From CAYNRE01 sp964399535 (lineage in GTDB: Bacteria > Planctomycetota > Planctomycetia > Pirellulales > CAYNRE01), in NCBI GenBank assembly GCA_964399535.1, contig CAYNRE010000032.1, positions 434,001-498,000 of the forward strand: 64,000 nucleotides of DNA, given 5' to 3'. The notes below the pieces were generated by a model, which ran no database searches, was not told the origin of the DNA, and saw nothing but the letters and a program-made list of their open reading frames with translations. Made by a program: the position numbers and the translations under genes. Shown here piece after piece: positions 43,071 through 52,195 of this stretch; position 1 is the stretch's first letter; every line of letters starts with the position of its first letter.

Positions 43071-43955
43071 GTGAGCCAACTTCGCATTCGCCCACTCACG
43101 CCGGCCGATTTCAGCCTGGCCGACGAGCTGCTGCGGGCAGCCTACCGTCGCGACGCCAGCTTTCTGGGCAACCTTCGGCTGAACTTGCTGATCGAGCCGG
43201 GGGGGTGGTGGGCTGCCGAGATAACGGGCCGCCTGGTCGGCACCGTGGGGGCGGTCAATTACGGATCGCTGGCCTACATTGGCCTGATGGCCGTGGTGCC
43301 CTCGCACCAGCGCCAGGGCATTGGCCGGCAGCTCATGGAGCACCTGCTCGGGCAGCTCCGTCGGGCCGGCTGCCCAAGGGTCTTGCTCGACGCCACGCCC
43401 GCGGGCGTCCCGCTATACCGGGCCCTGGGTTTCCGCGGCGAATACCAGAGCTTCGCCATGACCGCTCCCGAGCAATGGACGGCTCCCCCCACCCCCAGCG
43501 GCTCGGATTCGTCCCCCGGCCCGAGCCAGGTGGCGACCGAGCCGATCGGCAGGCGGGATTTGGACGAACTGGCCCAGTTCGATACTCCCCGCTTCGGAGC
43601 CGACCGCCGGCGGCTGCTGGCCCAGCTTCTCGACGATGCCCCGGAACAGGCCTGGCTGGCCCGCGATGGCCAAGGCCGAATGGCCGGCTACCTTTTCGCC
43701 CGAGAGCCCGTGGTCGGCCCCTGGGTTGCCGAGAATCGGGCCACGGCGGCCGCGCTGCTCCATCGGGCCAGTTCGGTGCCGTATTCGTCGCCGCCAGGGG
43801 TTTTCGTGCCCCGTTCCAATCGGGTCGCGGTCGAAGTGCTTGAGCAGGCTGGGTTTGTCGTCGCTCGGTCGCTCGAACACATGCGGCTGGGTCCCCCGCT
43901 CGATTTTGAGCGGCCGGCCGAACTCTACGGGCAAACCAGCTACGCCCTGGGCTAG
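43071..43955 (+). CDS. Two-domain GNAT N-acetyltransferase
   Basis: A 294-residue protein starting at GTG 43071 (VSQLRIRPLTPADFSLADEL). The N-terminal GNAT domain (about 1-145) has the acetyl-CoA loop VPSHQRQGIGRQLMEHLLGQ and VLLDATPAGVPLYRALGFRG. The C-terminal ~140 residues form a second, weaker GNAT-like unit: FGADRRRLLAQLLDDAPEQA, GYLFAREPVVGPWVAENRAT, FVPRSNRVAVEVLEQAGFVV and a final YALG. This matches GNAT enzymes with the YitH/HolE-like C-terminal domain. The substrate is unknown. Codons upstream of 43071 stay open but are arginine/proline-rich and unlike the family. Confidence 0.85.
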   Translation: MSQLRIRPLTPADFSLADELLRAAYRRDASFLGNLRLNLLIEPGGWWAAEITGRLVGTVGAVNYGSLAYIGLMAVVPSHQRQGIGRQLMEHLLGQLRRAGCPRVLLDATPAGVPLYRALGFRGEYQSFAMTAPEQWTAPPTPSGSDSSPGPSQVATEPIGRRDLDELAQFDTPRFGADRRRLLAQLLDDAPEQAWLARDGQGRMAGYLFAREPVVGPWVAENRATAAALLHRASSVPYSSPPGVFVPRSNRVAVEVLEQAGFVVARSLEHMRLGPPLDFERPAELYGQTSYALG

Positions 43956-43985
43956 CTGAAACCTACGACCGGCTGGCAACCCTCT

Positions 43986-43999
43986 CCCCGTTTGCGGGG
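43986..43999 (+). terminator. Short GC hairpin after the GNAT gene
   Basis: CCCCG, loop TTTG, CGGGG, 30 bases past the stop. No U tract follows. It fits the hairpin pattern at other gene ends in this window. Confidence 0.35.
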
Positions 44000-44225
44000 G
44001 CCCCGGTGGATTGAACCCAACCGATTGACGTGGCTTGGGTTAGGGCAAGTGGCAGCATTCTCCGGCAGTCCGGGTTGGATTGGCTGAGATTGACGCACCG
44101 GTTTCCCAATATTGTCTGGCTTTCCTCGAATTTTCTTTCATGGCCGACGTCCTGTATTTCGCCGGCCCGAAAAAGGGAGCATTTCGTACTCGTCGACTTC
44201 GTGTTGGGGAAAGGACTTGGGAGCC

Positions 44226-45050
44226 ATGTACAAGAAACTAGTGTTCGGAGCCCTCGGTGCGGTGCTGGTGAGCACTGTGTTCTTCGGCCGGGAGGCGGTC
44301 AGTTATTTGGGAACGAGCGTCGGCTGGGTCAAGCAGTCGGTCCGCGAGAGCATTCCGTTGGAGTTCGAGATCGAGCGGGCTCGCAAGATGGTCAGAGACC
44401 TGGTGCCCGATATTCGCAAGAACATGCACCTGGTCGCGAAAGAGGAAATCGAGGTCGAGCGGCTCGACGATCAAATCGCGCAGCTCGAATCGCGGCTCGA
44501 CACGGAGCGGGCCGAGTTGATGCGGCTCAATACCGACCTGGCCAGCGGCGGCAACGCGTTCACCTACGCGGGGCGGAGCTATTCGTCCGACGAGGTGAAG
44601 GTGAGCCTGGCCCACCGGTTCAGCCGGTTCAAGACCCAAGATGCCACGCTGGCCAGCCTGCGCGAGATGCGCCAGGTACGGCAGAGCAGCTTGGAAGCGG
44701 CCCGCCACAAGCTCGACGGCATGCAGGTGGCCCGTCGCCAACTGACGCTCGACGTGGAGCAGCTTGAAGCTCGGCTGAAGATGCTCGAGGCCAAGCAAAC
44801 GACCAGCAGCTATCAGTTCGACGATAGCCGCTTGAGCCGCGCCAAGGGTCTGGTCAACGACATCAAGTCGCGGTTGTCGGTGGAAGAGAAGCTGACCGAC
44901 GCCGACTCGGAGTTGATTGACCCGATCGACCTGTCGAGCGAGGTGGCGCCGGAAGACATCGTCGAGCAGGTCACGGAGTACTTCCGCGATAAGCCGGAAG
45001 TGGAAGCCGCCGGCCTGGCCGCCGCCGGCGAACCGACCGACTCGCTCTAA
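44226..45050 (+). CDS. Membrane-anchored coiled-coil protein
   Basis: A 274-residue protein of unknown family. The N-terminus is a single hydrophobic segment (KKLVFGALGAVLVSTVFFG, 3-21). It is followed by an amphipathic region (VGWVKQSVRESIPLEFEIER, about 32-51) and long charged helices with heptad spacing (VERLDDQIAQLESRLDTERA, about 78-97; RQSSLEAARHKLDGMQVARR, about 155-174; LTLDVEQLEARLKMLEAKQT, about 175-194). The tail is acidic. The layout resembles phage-shock or septum-associated helical proteins, but no signature confirms it. It precedes the TPR/FHA-like and kinase genes on the same strand, though a strong hairpin lies right after it. GGGAG just before the ATG supports the start. Confidence 0.75.
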   Translation: MYKKLVFGALGAVLVSTVFFGREAVSYLGTSVGWVKQSVRESIPLEFEIERARKMVRDLVPDIRKNMHLVAKEEIEVERLDDQIAQLESRLDTERAELMRLNTDLASGGNAFTYAGRSYSSDEVKVSLAHRFSRFKTQDATLASLREMRQVRQSSLEAARHKLDGMQVARRQLTLDVEQLEARLKMLEAKQTTSSYQFDDSRLSRAKGLVNDIKSRLSVEEKLTDADSELIDPIDLSSEVAPEDIVEQVTEYFRDKPEVEAAGLAAAGEPTDSL

Positions 45051-45082
45051 CGGGCGAGCCGGGGTAGTAGGCTCAATCGCCC

Positions 45083-45114
45083 GGCCGGCGGCGTGCCCAG
45101 AGGCGCCGCCGGCC
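45083..45114 (+). terminator. 10-bp perfect GC hairpin without U tract
   Basis: GGCCGGCGGC (45083-45092) pairs with GCCGCCGGCC (45105-45114) across a 12-base loop whose ends can pair further. It starts 33 bases past the stop of the coiled-coil gene. No run of Ts follows. Confidence 0.5.
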
Positions 45115-45266
45115 GCCGCGATGCCGGGGAAGCGAGGCTTACCCGGGGGTCAGCGGCCCGGCCAACGATTCCTCTTACTGGCAGCCCTGGCGAGGATTCC
45201 CAGGGCGATCCGAGGGTGTCCGGTGCCGCCCGTTCCAGGCGCGGCGGGTGAAGCAAGGGTGACGGG

Positions 45267-46787
45267 ATGTTTCAGCCCTGGCGGGTACAGATTCGGGAAG
45301 CCGAGCTCGCGCTCGGCGAGGGCCGACTCGACGAAGCCCACCGCCTGCTTACCAGCGGGACCCTGGCCCAGTTTCTGCCGGCCCAGCAGCTCTTTCCGCG
45401 GCTGGCCGAAGCCCTGATCGACCGGGCCTGGCAGCGGATCAAGGAGCCCGACACTCAGTCGCCCTGGCGCGACTTAGAGCGGGCGGAAGGGCTGGGCGGC
45501 AACTCGGAGCGGCTGGATCAACTGCGTCAGGCGCTGCGCGACCGCTGCCTGGACGAGGCCCAGCACTTGCTCGCCGCCGATGAGCCGCGCGCGGCTCGGC
45601 AGTTGCTTGAATCACTCCCCTCTCGCGAGCGATCGCTGGTCGAGGTGCAGCATTGGGCCTGGGCTTGCGAGAAGGCCGAGGAGGCCAAGCGTTTGGCGGC
45701 GCGAGGCGAGTTTGCCCGGGCCGAACAGTTGGCGGGCGAGGCCCTGGCCTTGGTTCCCCATTCGGTGGCGTTGGCCGAGCGGCGGACCAAGTATGCCGAG
45801 CGGGCCATCGAACATCGCAGCCTGTGCCACCAGTTGCATGTCCACCTGGCGGGGCAACAATGGAGCGAAGCCTTGCGGTTGGCCGACCAGGTGCTGAGCA
45901 TTTCGCCCGACGATCCGCCGGCGCGCGACGCGCGACGCCGAGCCTGGCAGGCCGTGGGCGCCCGTTGGACGGCGTCGGGCGAGGGTGGGCGAGACCACGC
46001 CGAGGGAGGCGGTCCGGTCGTGCCGGCGCTGGGGGCCGTACCGAACCTTCGTCGGGCCCCCCGTCGCTTGGAGCCAGCGCCGGGCGGACGGACGGAATCA
46101 CCCGATCTGTTGGGAATACGGACCATGGGCGACCCGGATCACGAGCGCTGGCGGCCCGACGCGCCGCGACCAGGACGGTTTTTGCTCTGGGTCGATGGCG
46201 TGGGCGGTTACCTGGTGTGCCCAGGGCGCGAGATCGTGCTCGGCCAGGCGGTGCCTGGCCACGACGTGGATGTCCCCCTGCTGGGCGACCTGTCGCTGCG
46301 CCAGGCGATGATTCGCCGCGCCGACGAGGGCTATCTGATTCAACCCTTGCGGCCGATTCGACTCGATGGAAAACCCATCGAGCGGCTCGCCACGCTGCAG
46401 GACGGAATGCTGCTGGACTTGGGTTCGGGCGTGCGGATGCGTTTCCGCCGGCCGCACCCCCTGAGCGCCTCGGCCCGCCTGGAGTTGGTGAGCCAGCACC
46501 GCACGCAACCGCCCGTCGACGGTATCGTGCTGATGGCCGATGCCCTGGTGCTGGGGCCGCAGCCGTCGAGCCATATTCCCTGTCGGGGTTGGCTGCGCGA
46601 CGTGGTGCTGTTTACCCAAGGGACGCGGCTGATGGTGCGGACCGCGGGGGCGTTTCAGGTTGACGGAAGAAATTGTGACGGAGTTGCGGAAATTCAACTT
46701 GGTTCCCTGGTGGCAGGGGAAGATTTCTCGTTAATGCTCGAAGACCTGGATAGCGTTACCCGGCCCGACCGAACCGGGCCTGTTTGA
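45267..46787 (+). CDS. TPR-like protein with two FHA-like domains
   Basis: A 506-residue soluble protein. The N-terminal ~230 residues are helical repeats of TPR character (ELALGEGRLDEAHRLLTSG, DEAQHLLAADEPRAARQLLE, RLADQVLSISPDDPPARDAR). A low-complexity linker follows (about 230-295). The C-terminal part looks like two degenerate FHA units. The first reads GREIVLGQAVPGHDVDVPL, LSLRQAMIRRADEGYLIQPL, then RLDGKPIERLATLQDGMLLD. The second begins IVLMADALVLGPQPSSHIP and ends VAEIQLGSLVAGEDFSLMLE. FHA domains bind phosphothreonine, so the adjacent Ser/Thr kinase (100 bases downstream) is a natural partner; this is inference. The canonical SRxH core is only partly kept (SLRQA). Confidence 0.7.
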   Translation: MFQPWRVQIREAELALGEGRLDEAHRLLTSGTLAQFLPAQQLFPRLAEALIDRAWQRIKEPDTQSPWRDLERAEGLGGNSERLDQLRQALRDRCLDEAQHLLAADEPRAARQLLESLPSRERSLVEVQHWAWACEKAEEAKRLAARGEFARAEQLAGEALALVPHSVALAERRTKYAERAIEHRSLCHQLHVHLAGQQWSEALRLADQVLSISPDDPPARDARRRAWQAVGARWTASGEGGRDHAEGGGPVVPALGAVPNLRRAPRRLEPAPGGRTESPDLLGIRTMGDPDHERWRPDAPRPGRFLLWVDGVGGYLVCPGREIVLGQAVPGHDVDVPLLGDLSLRQAMIRRADEGYLIQPLRPIRLDGKPIERLATLQDGMLLDLGSGVRMRFRRPHPLSASARLELVSQHRTQPPVDGIVLMADALVLGPQPSSHIPCRGWLRDVVLFTQGTRLMVRTAGAFQVDGRNCDGVAEIQLGSLVAGEDFSLMLEDLDSVTRPDRTGPV

Positions 46788-46887
46788 GGCGGACATGGGG
46801 GTTCCCTGCCGGGAACGACCGCCCCCGCGGGGGCGAAATGCCGCCGTTGCCAGCGTCGCCGAAGACGGTCCGCTACCAGCTAGACAT

Positions 46888-48945
46888 ATGCACGAAACCA
46901 CGGCTACCTTAGAACCTCTCGGGCCTAGTCCGATGAACGTACCCATCACCGAGGCGAGCCCCGCCCAACTGCCGAAAGGCCCTGCGATGCGTTTCACCTA
47001 TCCGGGCGGCTCCCGGCCGCTGGAGGGCTTCACGATCAAGCGCGGTGTCGGTCGCGGTGGATTCGGCGAGGTGTACTACGCCACGAGCGACGCCGGCAAG
47101 GAAGTGGCCCTGAAGCTGGTGCGCCGCAACCTGGAGATCGAGGTTCGGGGGGTCAGCCAATGCTTGAATCTGAAGCACCCCAACCTGATCTCGCTGTACG
47201 ACATTAAGCGCGACCAGCAGGACGATACCTGGGTGGTGATGGAGTACGTGGCGGGAGAATCGCTCGAAGACGTCGTTTCCCGCAACCCCCAGGGAATGCC
47301 GGTCGACGAGGCCCTGGCCTGGCTCCAGGGCATGGCCGCCGGAGTGGCCTACCTCCACGATCGAGGCATCGTGCATCGCGATCTGAAACCGGGCAATGTC
47401 TTCAACGACGACGGCTGCGTGAAGATCGGCGACTACGGCCTCTCAAAATTCATCTCGGCCAGCCGTCGCAGTGGCCAAACCGAGAGCGTGGGCACCGTGC
47501 ACTACATGGCCCCCGAAGTGGCCAACGGCCGCTACGGCAAAGAAATCGACGTCTACGCGCTGGGCGTCATGCTTTACGAGATGCTCACAGGCCACGTTCC
47601 CTTCGAAGGGGAAAGCGTAGGCGAGGTGCTGATGAAGCACCTGACGGCGCAGCCCGATTTGACCCAGTTGGCCGAGCCGTATCGCAGCGTCGTGGCCCGG
47701 GCCTTGGAGAAGGACCCCGAAAAGCGAATTCGCACGGTCACCGAGCTGGCGGCGCAGTTGCCCGCGGCACCTCAACCGCTGCGGGCCTCGCGCCCGGCAG
47801 AAGCGCCCCCGGTGGCTGAAACCATGGCCTGGGCCCGCGGCGGCGCGGGATTCGCCTCGCCACAGGCAGCCCCGGTCGAGGCGGTTTTGGCCTCGCCGGC
47901 CGCGGCCGGAGCCGACTGGCTCACCGATGAGCCGATCTGGCGGTTCGTTCGCAGCTCCTGGTCCGACGTTGCCCGGGCCTGGCACGACGCTCCACTCAAC
48001 GCGCCCTTGCGATTGATTCTGGTGGGCCTGTTCCTGCTGGCCTTTCTGACGCTTTCGGGTGTGTGGATCACGGCGCTGATTCTATACGGGATTTATTTCG
48101 GCGCGCGTGTGGCCTGGCTGTCGGTTGTGCACCCCCAGGGGAACCACGCGGCGCGCGTGGCGCAGCCCGCCCCCGTTCCGTCTCCTCCGCGGTCTCCGGC
48201 GACTGCGCCGAACCCCGTCCCCGTGGCGGCCGGCGCGGCGGCGGTACCTCCGCCTTTGCCGGGGGTACGGCTTTCGGCGGGGCAAACGCGGCGCCTGCGG
48301 TGGAAATGGTCGCTTCCGGCACAAACCCCGCGCGAGCAATTCACCGAGCTCTTGGGTTCGATGTTGACGGCGGCGGCCGTTTGCACCGCCGTTGCCGCGA
48401 TATTGGCCATCTGGATCGCCCCGGGCGACCTGCACCGCTCGGTCTGGACCGGCCTGGTGAGCACGCTGGGAGCCTGGTGCGTGTTGATTCCCTCGCGAAT
48501 CTGGGCGGGCCGACCGGAAGAAATGCTGCTGCGTCGGCTGGTCATGCTCGGCTTCGGCCTGTGCCTGGGATTGGCCGCCTACGGCTTGGACCGGACACTG
48601 TTCGTCGACCTCTCGGGGCCGGCGCGAATCAATCTTCGCGATTTTCCCGGAGTGAACGGCGGCGATGCCTGGGGGCGGCCGACACTGACCGACTACCTGG
48701 CTTACTTCGGCTTCCTGATGCCGGTGCTGCGCTGGTGGCGCTCGGCCGATCCGCGACGGCGAATGCGATTCAGCCTGGGGCCGCCGATCGTCGGCGCACT
48801 CTGGGCCATGGTGCTCAGTTGGTTCTGGACCTTTCCCCAACCCTGGGGAATGATCGTGGCCGCCTCGATGAGCACCGCCACGCAACTGGCCAGTCCCTGG
48901 ATGGAACGCAACCAGCACGAAGCGGCCTGGCAGCAAGCGGCCTAG
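46888..48945 (+). CDS. Membrane Ser/Thr protein kinase
   Basis: A 685-residue PknB-type kinase. Kinase motifs: glycine loop GVGRGGFGEV (53-62), VALK with Lys76, catalytic HRDLKPGN (163-170), metal-binding DYG (182-184, instead of the usual DFG), and YMAPEV. The kinase domain ends near residue 305. After a linker come about six hydrophobic segments, for example LILVGLFLLAFLTLSGVWIT and LLGSMLTAAAVCTAVAAILA, so the C-terminus is multi-pass rather than a single helix with a sensor domain. Start taken at the ATG at 46888; ATG 46933 and 46987 also precede the domain. Its neighbour upstream carries FHA-like domains, fitting a kinase plus phosphopeptide reader pair. Confidence 0.9.
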   Translation: MHETTATLEPLGPSPMNVPITEASPAQLPKGPAMRFTYPGGSRPLEGFTIKRGVGRGGFGEVYYATSDAGKEVALKLVRRNLEIEVRGVSQCLNLKHPNLISLYDIKRDQQDDTWVVMEYVAGESLEDVVSRNPQGMPVDEALAWLQGMAAGVAYLHDRGIVHRDLKPGNVFNDDGCVKIGDYGLSKFISASRRSGQTESVGTVHYMAPEVANGRYGKEIDVYALGVMLYEMLTGHVPFEGESVGEVLMKHLTAQPDLTQLAEPYRSVVARALEKDPEKRIRTVTELAAQLPAAPQPLRASRPAEAPPVAETMAWARGGAGFASPQAAPVEAVLASPAAAGADWLTDEPIWRFVRSSWSDVARAWHDAPLNAPLRLILVGLFLLAFLTLSGVWITALILYGIYFGARVAWLSVVHPQGNHAARVAQPAPVPSPPRSPATAPNPVPVAAGAAAVPPPLPGVRLSAGQTRRLRWKWSLPAQTPREQFTELLGSMLTAAAVCTAVAAILAIWIAPGDLHRSVWTGLVSTLGAWCVLIPSRIWAGRPEEMLLRRLVMLGFGLCLGLAAYGLDRTLFVDLSGPARINLRDFPGVNGGDAWGRPTLTDYLAYFGFLMPVLRWWRSADPRRRMRFSLGPPIVGALWAMVLSWFWTFPQPWGMIVAASMSTATQLASPWMERNQHEAAWQQAA

Positions 48946-49150
48946 CCTCTACAACCAAGCGCCCCGGGTGGGCCGGTCGCGGCAACGGGGTCGGGGAGCG
49001 AACGGGATTCATGTTTCTGTCGTTTCGGGGTGAACCACGGCGAGCGACGCTTGCCCAGGGGTCGTTACCGGCCGAGCGTATCTGGTAGGGGCCTCGCACA
49101 ACCAGCCGCCGAACGGGCGGGATGGAACGAGGCCAGGAGCGAGACCAATC

Positions 49151-50908
49151 ATGTTCTGTTTCATGCGAGCCGACGCATCGCCGCGGATCCTCTTCGGAGT
49201 GCTGGCCGCGGTTTTTCTGGCGTGGATGGTCTTTGGGCGTCGCCACCACCGCTCCAAGGCCAAGGGCTGGCTGGTCTTGATTGGCGTGTGCTTCGCGGGC
49301 GCCTGGTTCTTCACCCGCACGCACGAGGCACACCACGCCGCGCATCTGGAGCACGTGCGTCAATTCCGTCAGCATGCAAACCACGAAGCACGAGCGCGGG
49401 TCGAGCAGCGAATCGACCAGGCCCTGGCCGAACGCGCCCAGGTCCCGGCCGGGAAAGAGCCCTCGACCCTGTTTGAAGTGCGGATCCGGGTCGACGAATC
49501 GGAAGAGCACAGCGCCGATGCCGAGGCCTGGGGCGCCGCGCTTTGGACTCTGCTCGACGCCGCCGCTCAGCCGCCAGGCCCCAGCGAGGCCGATCTTCGC
49601 CGGCTGGAGCAGATTTCGGTCGCCGAGGACGACGGCGCGACCATCCGCTTGGGGCAAGTGGGCCGAGTAAGCCGGCGCATCCGCCGGGGACTGCCCCCGG
49701 CCTCGCAAGAGATCGTGGGCCTGCGCATCCGGTTAGACGACGAAGACGGCTCGCTGAATCTAGAGGAAATCGCCCTGGAGCTGGAAACCCAGGAGAGCGA
49801 CGTGCCGGCCGCCCGCCGGGCACTGGCTTCGGTCCAGGTCGGGGGCGACGACCTGATGGTTGTCGCCCAGCGCGACCGGATGCCCCGGTTGGCCCAATTG
49901 CCGCCGTTACCGCAGGCAAGCCCCGAGGTGGCGGCCGAGGCCCCCGCAGCCCCCCCCTCGAACGACACGGCCGCCGCAACGGTGGCGCCGCTCGCGCCGC
50001 CGGCCCCTCCCGCCACGCCCGCACCGCCGACGGCGCCCGCTTCGCCAGCGGCGCCCGAGGCCCCGCAGGCACCGGCGGCCGTGGAATCGCCGGCTGAAAT
50101 TGCCGCGGCGGTGGCCGCCGCCGCCGAATCGATCGCCGAAAACGCGGAAATCACGGCCGAGCAAGTCGGTGAGCAGATTGAGCGCTCGGTCGAGGCAGCC
50201 ACCGACGAGCTGGAGCGACGACTGGAAAGGTCGCACGCAGACGCCGAGCGCGCGGCCGAGCGCGCGGCCGAAACGGTCGAAGAAACGCTCGAAGGCCGCA
50301 GACGCCCGCGGCATACTCGCCGGGATGGAAGCGCATCGCCCGAAGCGTCCGCGCGGCGCGCGCCGGTACAACTCCAGATTCTTGCGGAGCGGCCCGCCTG
50401 GATCGACGAGCCTCCGGCCTCGCGCGAAGGGGTTTACTACCTGACCGCGGTCGAAGGTCCGTTCTCCTCGCGGGAGGAATGCGAACAGATTCTGCCTCGG
50501 TTGTTCGAGCAACTGGCGCGCCGCTACGAACTGATGTACCTCGACGAAACCTTCGACCTGCCGTTCTCCCAGTTGATGGACGAAGGCGTATGCCGCGAGG
50601 CTTACATTGGCCCGCACGATTCGGCCGAATTGGGCACTATGTTTCAGGTCCATGCCTTGGCCGGTTTCGACGATCGATTCCGCGGGTTACTGCGACAAGT
50701 TCGGCGAGACGCATTGGTTCACCAGCGCGTGATTGCCACCTGCTCGCTGGCCGGGCTGCTGCTGGGCATGATGGGAACCGTGTTCGGCTACCTGCGGCTC
50801 GATACGGCAACCAAGGGGTTTTATAGCGGCCGGCTGAAGCTGCTGGCCGTCAGCCTGATGGCGGTTTGCGTGGCCCTCTGCGCGACCGTGCTCGCCCTGA
50901 CGCAATGA
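49151..50908 (+). CDS. Membrane protein with Ala/Pro/Glu-rich central region
   Basis: A 585-residue protein I cannot assign. Two membrane segments open it (ILFGVLAAVFLAWMVFG, about 13-29; WLVLIGVCFAGAWFF, about 40-54) and two close it (VIATCSLAGLLLGMMGTVFG, about 530-549; LLAVSLMAVCVALCATVLAL, about 562-581). Between them is a His-rich start of the loop (RTHEAHHAAHLEHVRQF), a folded stretch near 85-240, a low-complexity Ala/Pro block (about 255-320), a helical Glu/Ala block (AERAAERAAETVEETLEG, about 365-382) and another folded part (about 405-520) with EGVYYLTAVEGPFSSREE. No catalytic motif seen. It lies between the kinase and the sigma gene on the same strand. Confidence 0.75.
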   Translation: MFCFMRADASPRILFGVLAAVFLAWMVFGRRHHRSKAKGWLVLIGVCFAGAWFFTRTHEAHHAAHLEHVRQFRQHANHEARARVEQRIDQALAERAQVPAGKEPSTLFEVRIRVDESEEHSADAEAWGAALWTLLDAAAQPPGPSEADLRRLEQISVAEDDGATIRLGQVGRVSRRIRRGLPPASQEIVGLRIRLDDEDGSLNLEEIALELETQESDVPAARRALASVQVGGDDLMVVAQRDRMPRLAQLPPLPQASPEVAAEAPAAPPSNDTAAATVAPLAPPAPPATPAPPTAPASPAAPEAPQAPAAVESPAEIAAAVAAAAESIAENAEITAEQVGEQIERSVEAATDELERRLERSHADAERAAERAAETVEETLEGRRRPRHTRRDGSASPEASARRAPVQLQILAERPAWIDEPPASREGVYYLTAVEGPFSSREECEQILPRLFEQLARRYELMYLDETFDLPFSQLMDEGVCREAYIGPHDSAELGTMFQVHALAGFDDRFRGLLRQVRRDALVHQRVIATCSLAGLLLGMMGTVFGYLRLDTATKGFYSGRLKLLAVSLMAVCVALCATVLALTQ

Positions 50909-51053
50909 GCCGACCCGGCTTCCACTTTGGGCGCGACCCTGCCGGGCAGCCCAGTGGGCGATTACAATGCACCCAGCAACCCGGGGGGTGGCGCCGGTAC
51001 GGGCCGCACGCGCCCGCTCGGCGGTGCAGGGGTCCTCGAAGGGGGAGCTGGTC

Positions 51054-51707
51054 GTGCCAACGGGTTCCGCACCTTTAAACGATTTCGACCGGCTGCTGGT
51101 CGAGCGTATCCGTTCCGGCGAATCCGACGCCTGGAACGAGCTGATCGAGCGCTTCGAGGGGCGGCTGCTGGCCTTTGTCGAGAGCCGGCTGCGCAGCCGC
51201 ACCACCAGCGAAGACGTGGTGCAAGAAACCTTCGTGGGCTTTCTCACCAGTCTGCCCAATTACGACGGCAGCCGGCGGCTGGAAAGCTATCTCTTCTCGA
51301 TCGCAGCGCATAAGCTCACCGACCATCTACGGCGCGAGGGGCGGCGGCCGACCATTCCGCTGGCCGTGGGCCGGCAGAGCGACGACTCTTGGGATGTGCC
51401 CGGTACGGCTCGACCGGCAAGCAGCCTGGCCCGCAGCGGCGAGCGGCGAGCCCTGGAGGAAACCGCCGTGGCCGCGGCCGTCCGCGATACCCTCGCCCGC
51501 TGGCGCGACCGGGGCGATTGGGAGAAGGTGGAGGTCAACGAGCTGCTCTTCGTCCGCGGTTGGGCCAACAAAGACGCGGCTCAGTTTCTCAAGATCTCGG
51601 AGCAGACCGTGGCCAATCACAAATTCGAGTTTCTCGCCAAGCTGCGCACGGCGGTGCGCAAGCAAGGCCTGGACGAAGAGGTGTTTCCCGAGTTGGCCGA
51701 AGGCTAA
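51054..51707 (+). CDS. Second ECF-type sigma factor
   Basis: A 217-residue sigma factor with region 2 (LNDFDRLLVERIRSGESDAW, TTSEDVVQETFVGFLTSLPN, RLESYLFSIAAHKLTDHLRR) and a region 4 (VNELLFVRGWANKDAAQFLK, ISEQTVANHKFEFLAKLRTA). The NHKFEFLAKLR helix is typical, as I recall, of a planctomycete-rich ECF group. The linker between the regions is long and serine/arginine-rich (about 100-150). The GTG at 51054 follows a GGGGGAG ribosome site and gives the expected N-terminus; upstream codons encode an arginine/alanine leader and are excluded. The next gene, 71 bases later, encodes a zinc-site protein that should be its anti-sigma factor. Confidence 0.9.
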   Translation: MPTGSAPLNDFDRLLVERIRSGESDAWNELIERFEGRLLAFVESRLRSRTTSEDVVQETFVGFLTSLPNYDGSRRLESYLFSIAAHKLTDHLRREGRRPTIPLAVGRQSDDSWDVPGTARPASSLARSGERRALEETAVAAAVRDTLARWRDRGDWEKVEVNELLFVRGWANKDAAQFLKISEQTVANHKFEFLAKLRTAVRKQGLDEEVFPELAEG

Positions 51708-51778
51708 CCGAGCGGGGTCAACTCGGCGGGGCCGTTGGTGCGGCGCGGTCGGTTCACCGGATGGGAGTCGTTACTTTC

Positions 51779-52195
51779 ATGAGCGGCGGCTACAGCGAAC
51801 ACGAACTGGAAGCCTATCTCGACGAAGGGCTGCCAGAGGACGAAATGGCGCGCATCGAAGCCGCCGTGCGCAGCGATCCGCATTTGGGCCGCCGGCTCAG
51901 CCAGATTCACGCCCGCCGCGATGCCGGGGTCCACTCGCTGGGCGAGATTTGGCGGCGCCACCGACTGAGCTGCCCAAGTCGAGAACAACTAGGCAGCTTC
52001 CTGCTGGGCGCCCTGGCCGGCGGCGCCGCCGAGTACGTGCAGTTTCACCTGAAAACCGTGGGCTGCCGGTATTGTCAGGCGAATCTTCGTGACTTGGAGA
52101 GCCAGCAAGCCGAGGCCGCCGAGGCCGCCCTCGAGCGGCGGCGAAGGTACTTTCAGTCGAGCGCGGGCTATCTGAAAAAGTCGGATCGCCCTTGA
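51779..52195 (+). CDS. Soluble zinc-site anti-sigma-like protein
   Basis: A 138-residue protein with no membrane segment. It begins YSEHELEAYLDEGLPEDEMA, a helical start shared with planctomycete anti-sigma factors. Near the C-terminus, CPSREQLGSFLLGALAGG (about 66-83) is followed by YVQFHLKTVGCRYCQANLRD (about 87-106), where H-x5-C-x2-C provides likely zinc ligands as in ZAS-type anti-sigma domains. It follows the sigma gene on the same strand and is probably its regulator; being soluble, it would sense a cytoplasmic signal such as redox or metal state. The ATG at 51779 is used; ATG 51761 would add six residues. Confidence 0.75.
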   Translation: MSGGYSEHELEAYLDEGLPEDEMARIEAAVRSDPHLGRRLSQIHARRDAGVHSLGEIWRRHRLSCPSREQLGSFLLGALAGGAAEYVQFHLKTVGCRYCQANLRDLESQQAEAAEAALERRRRYFQSSAGYLKKSDRP

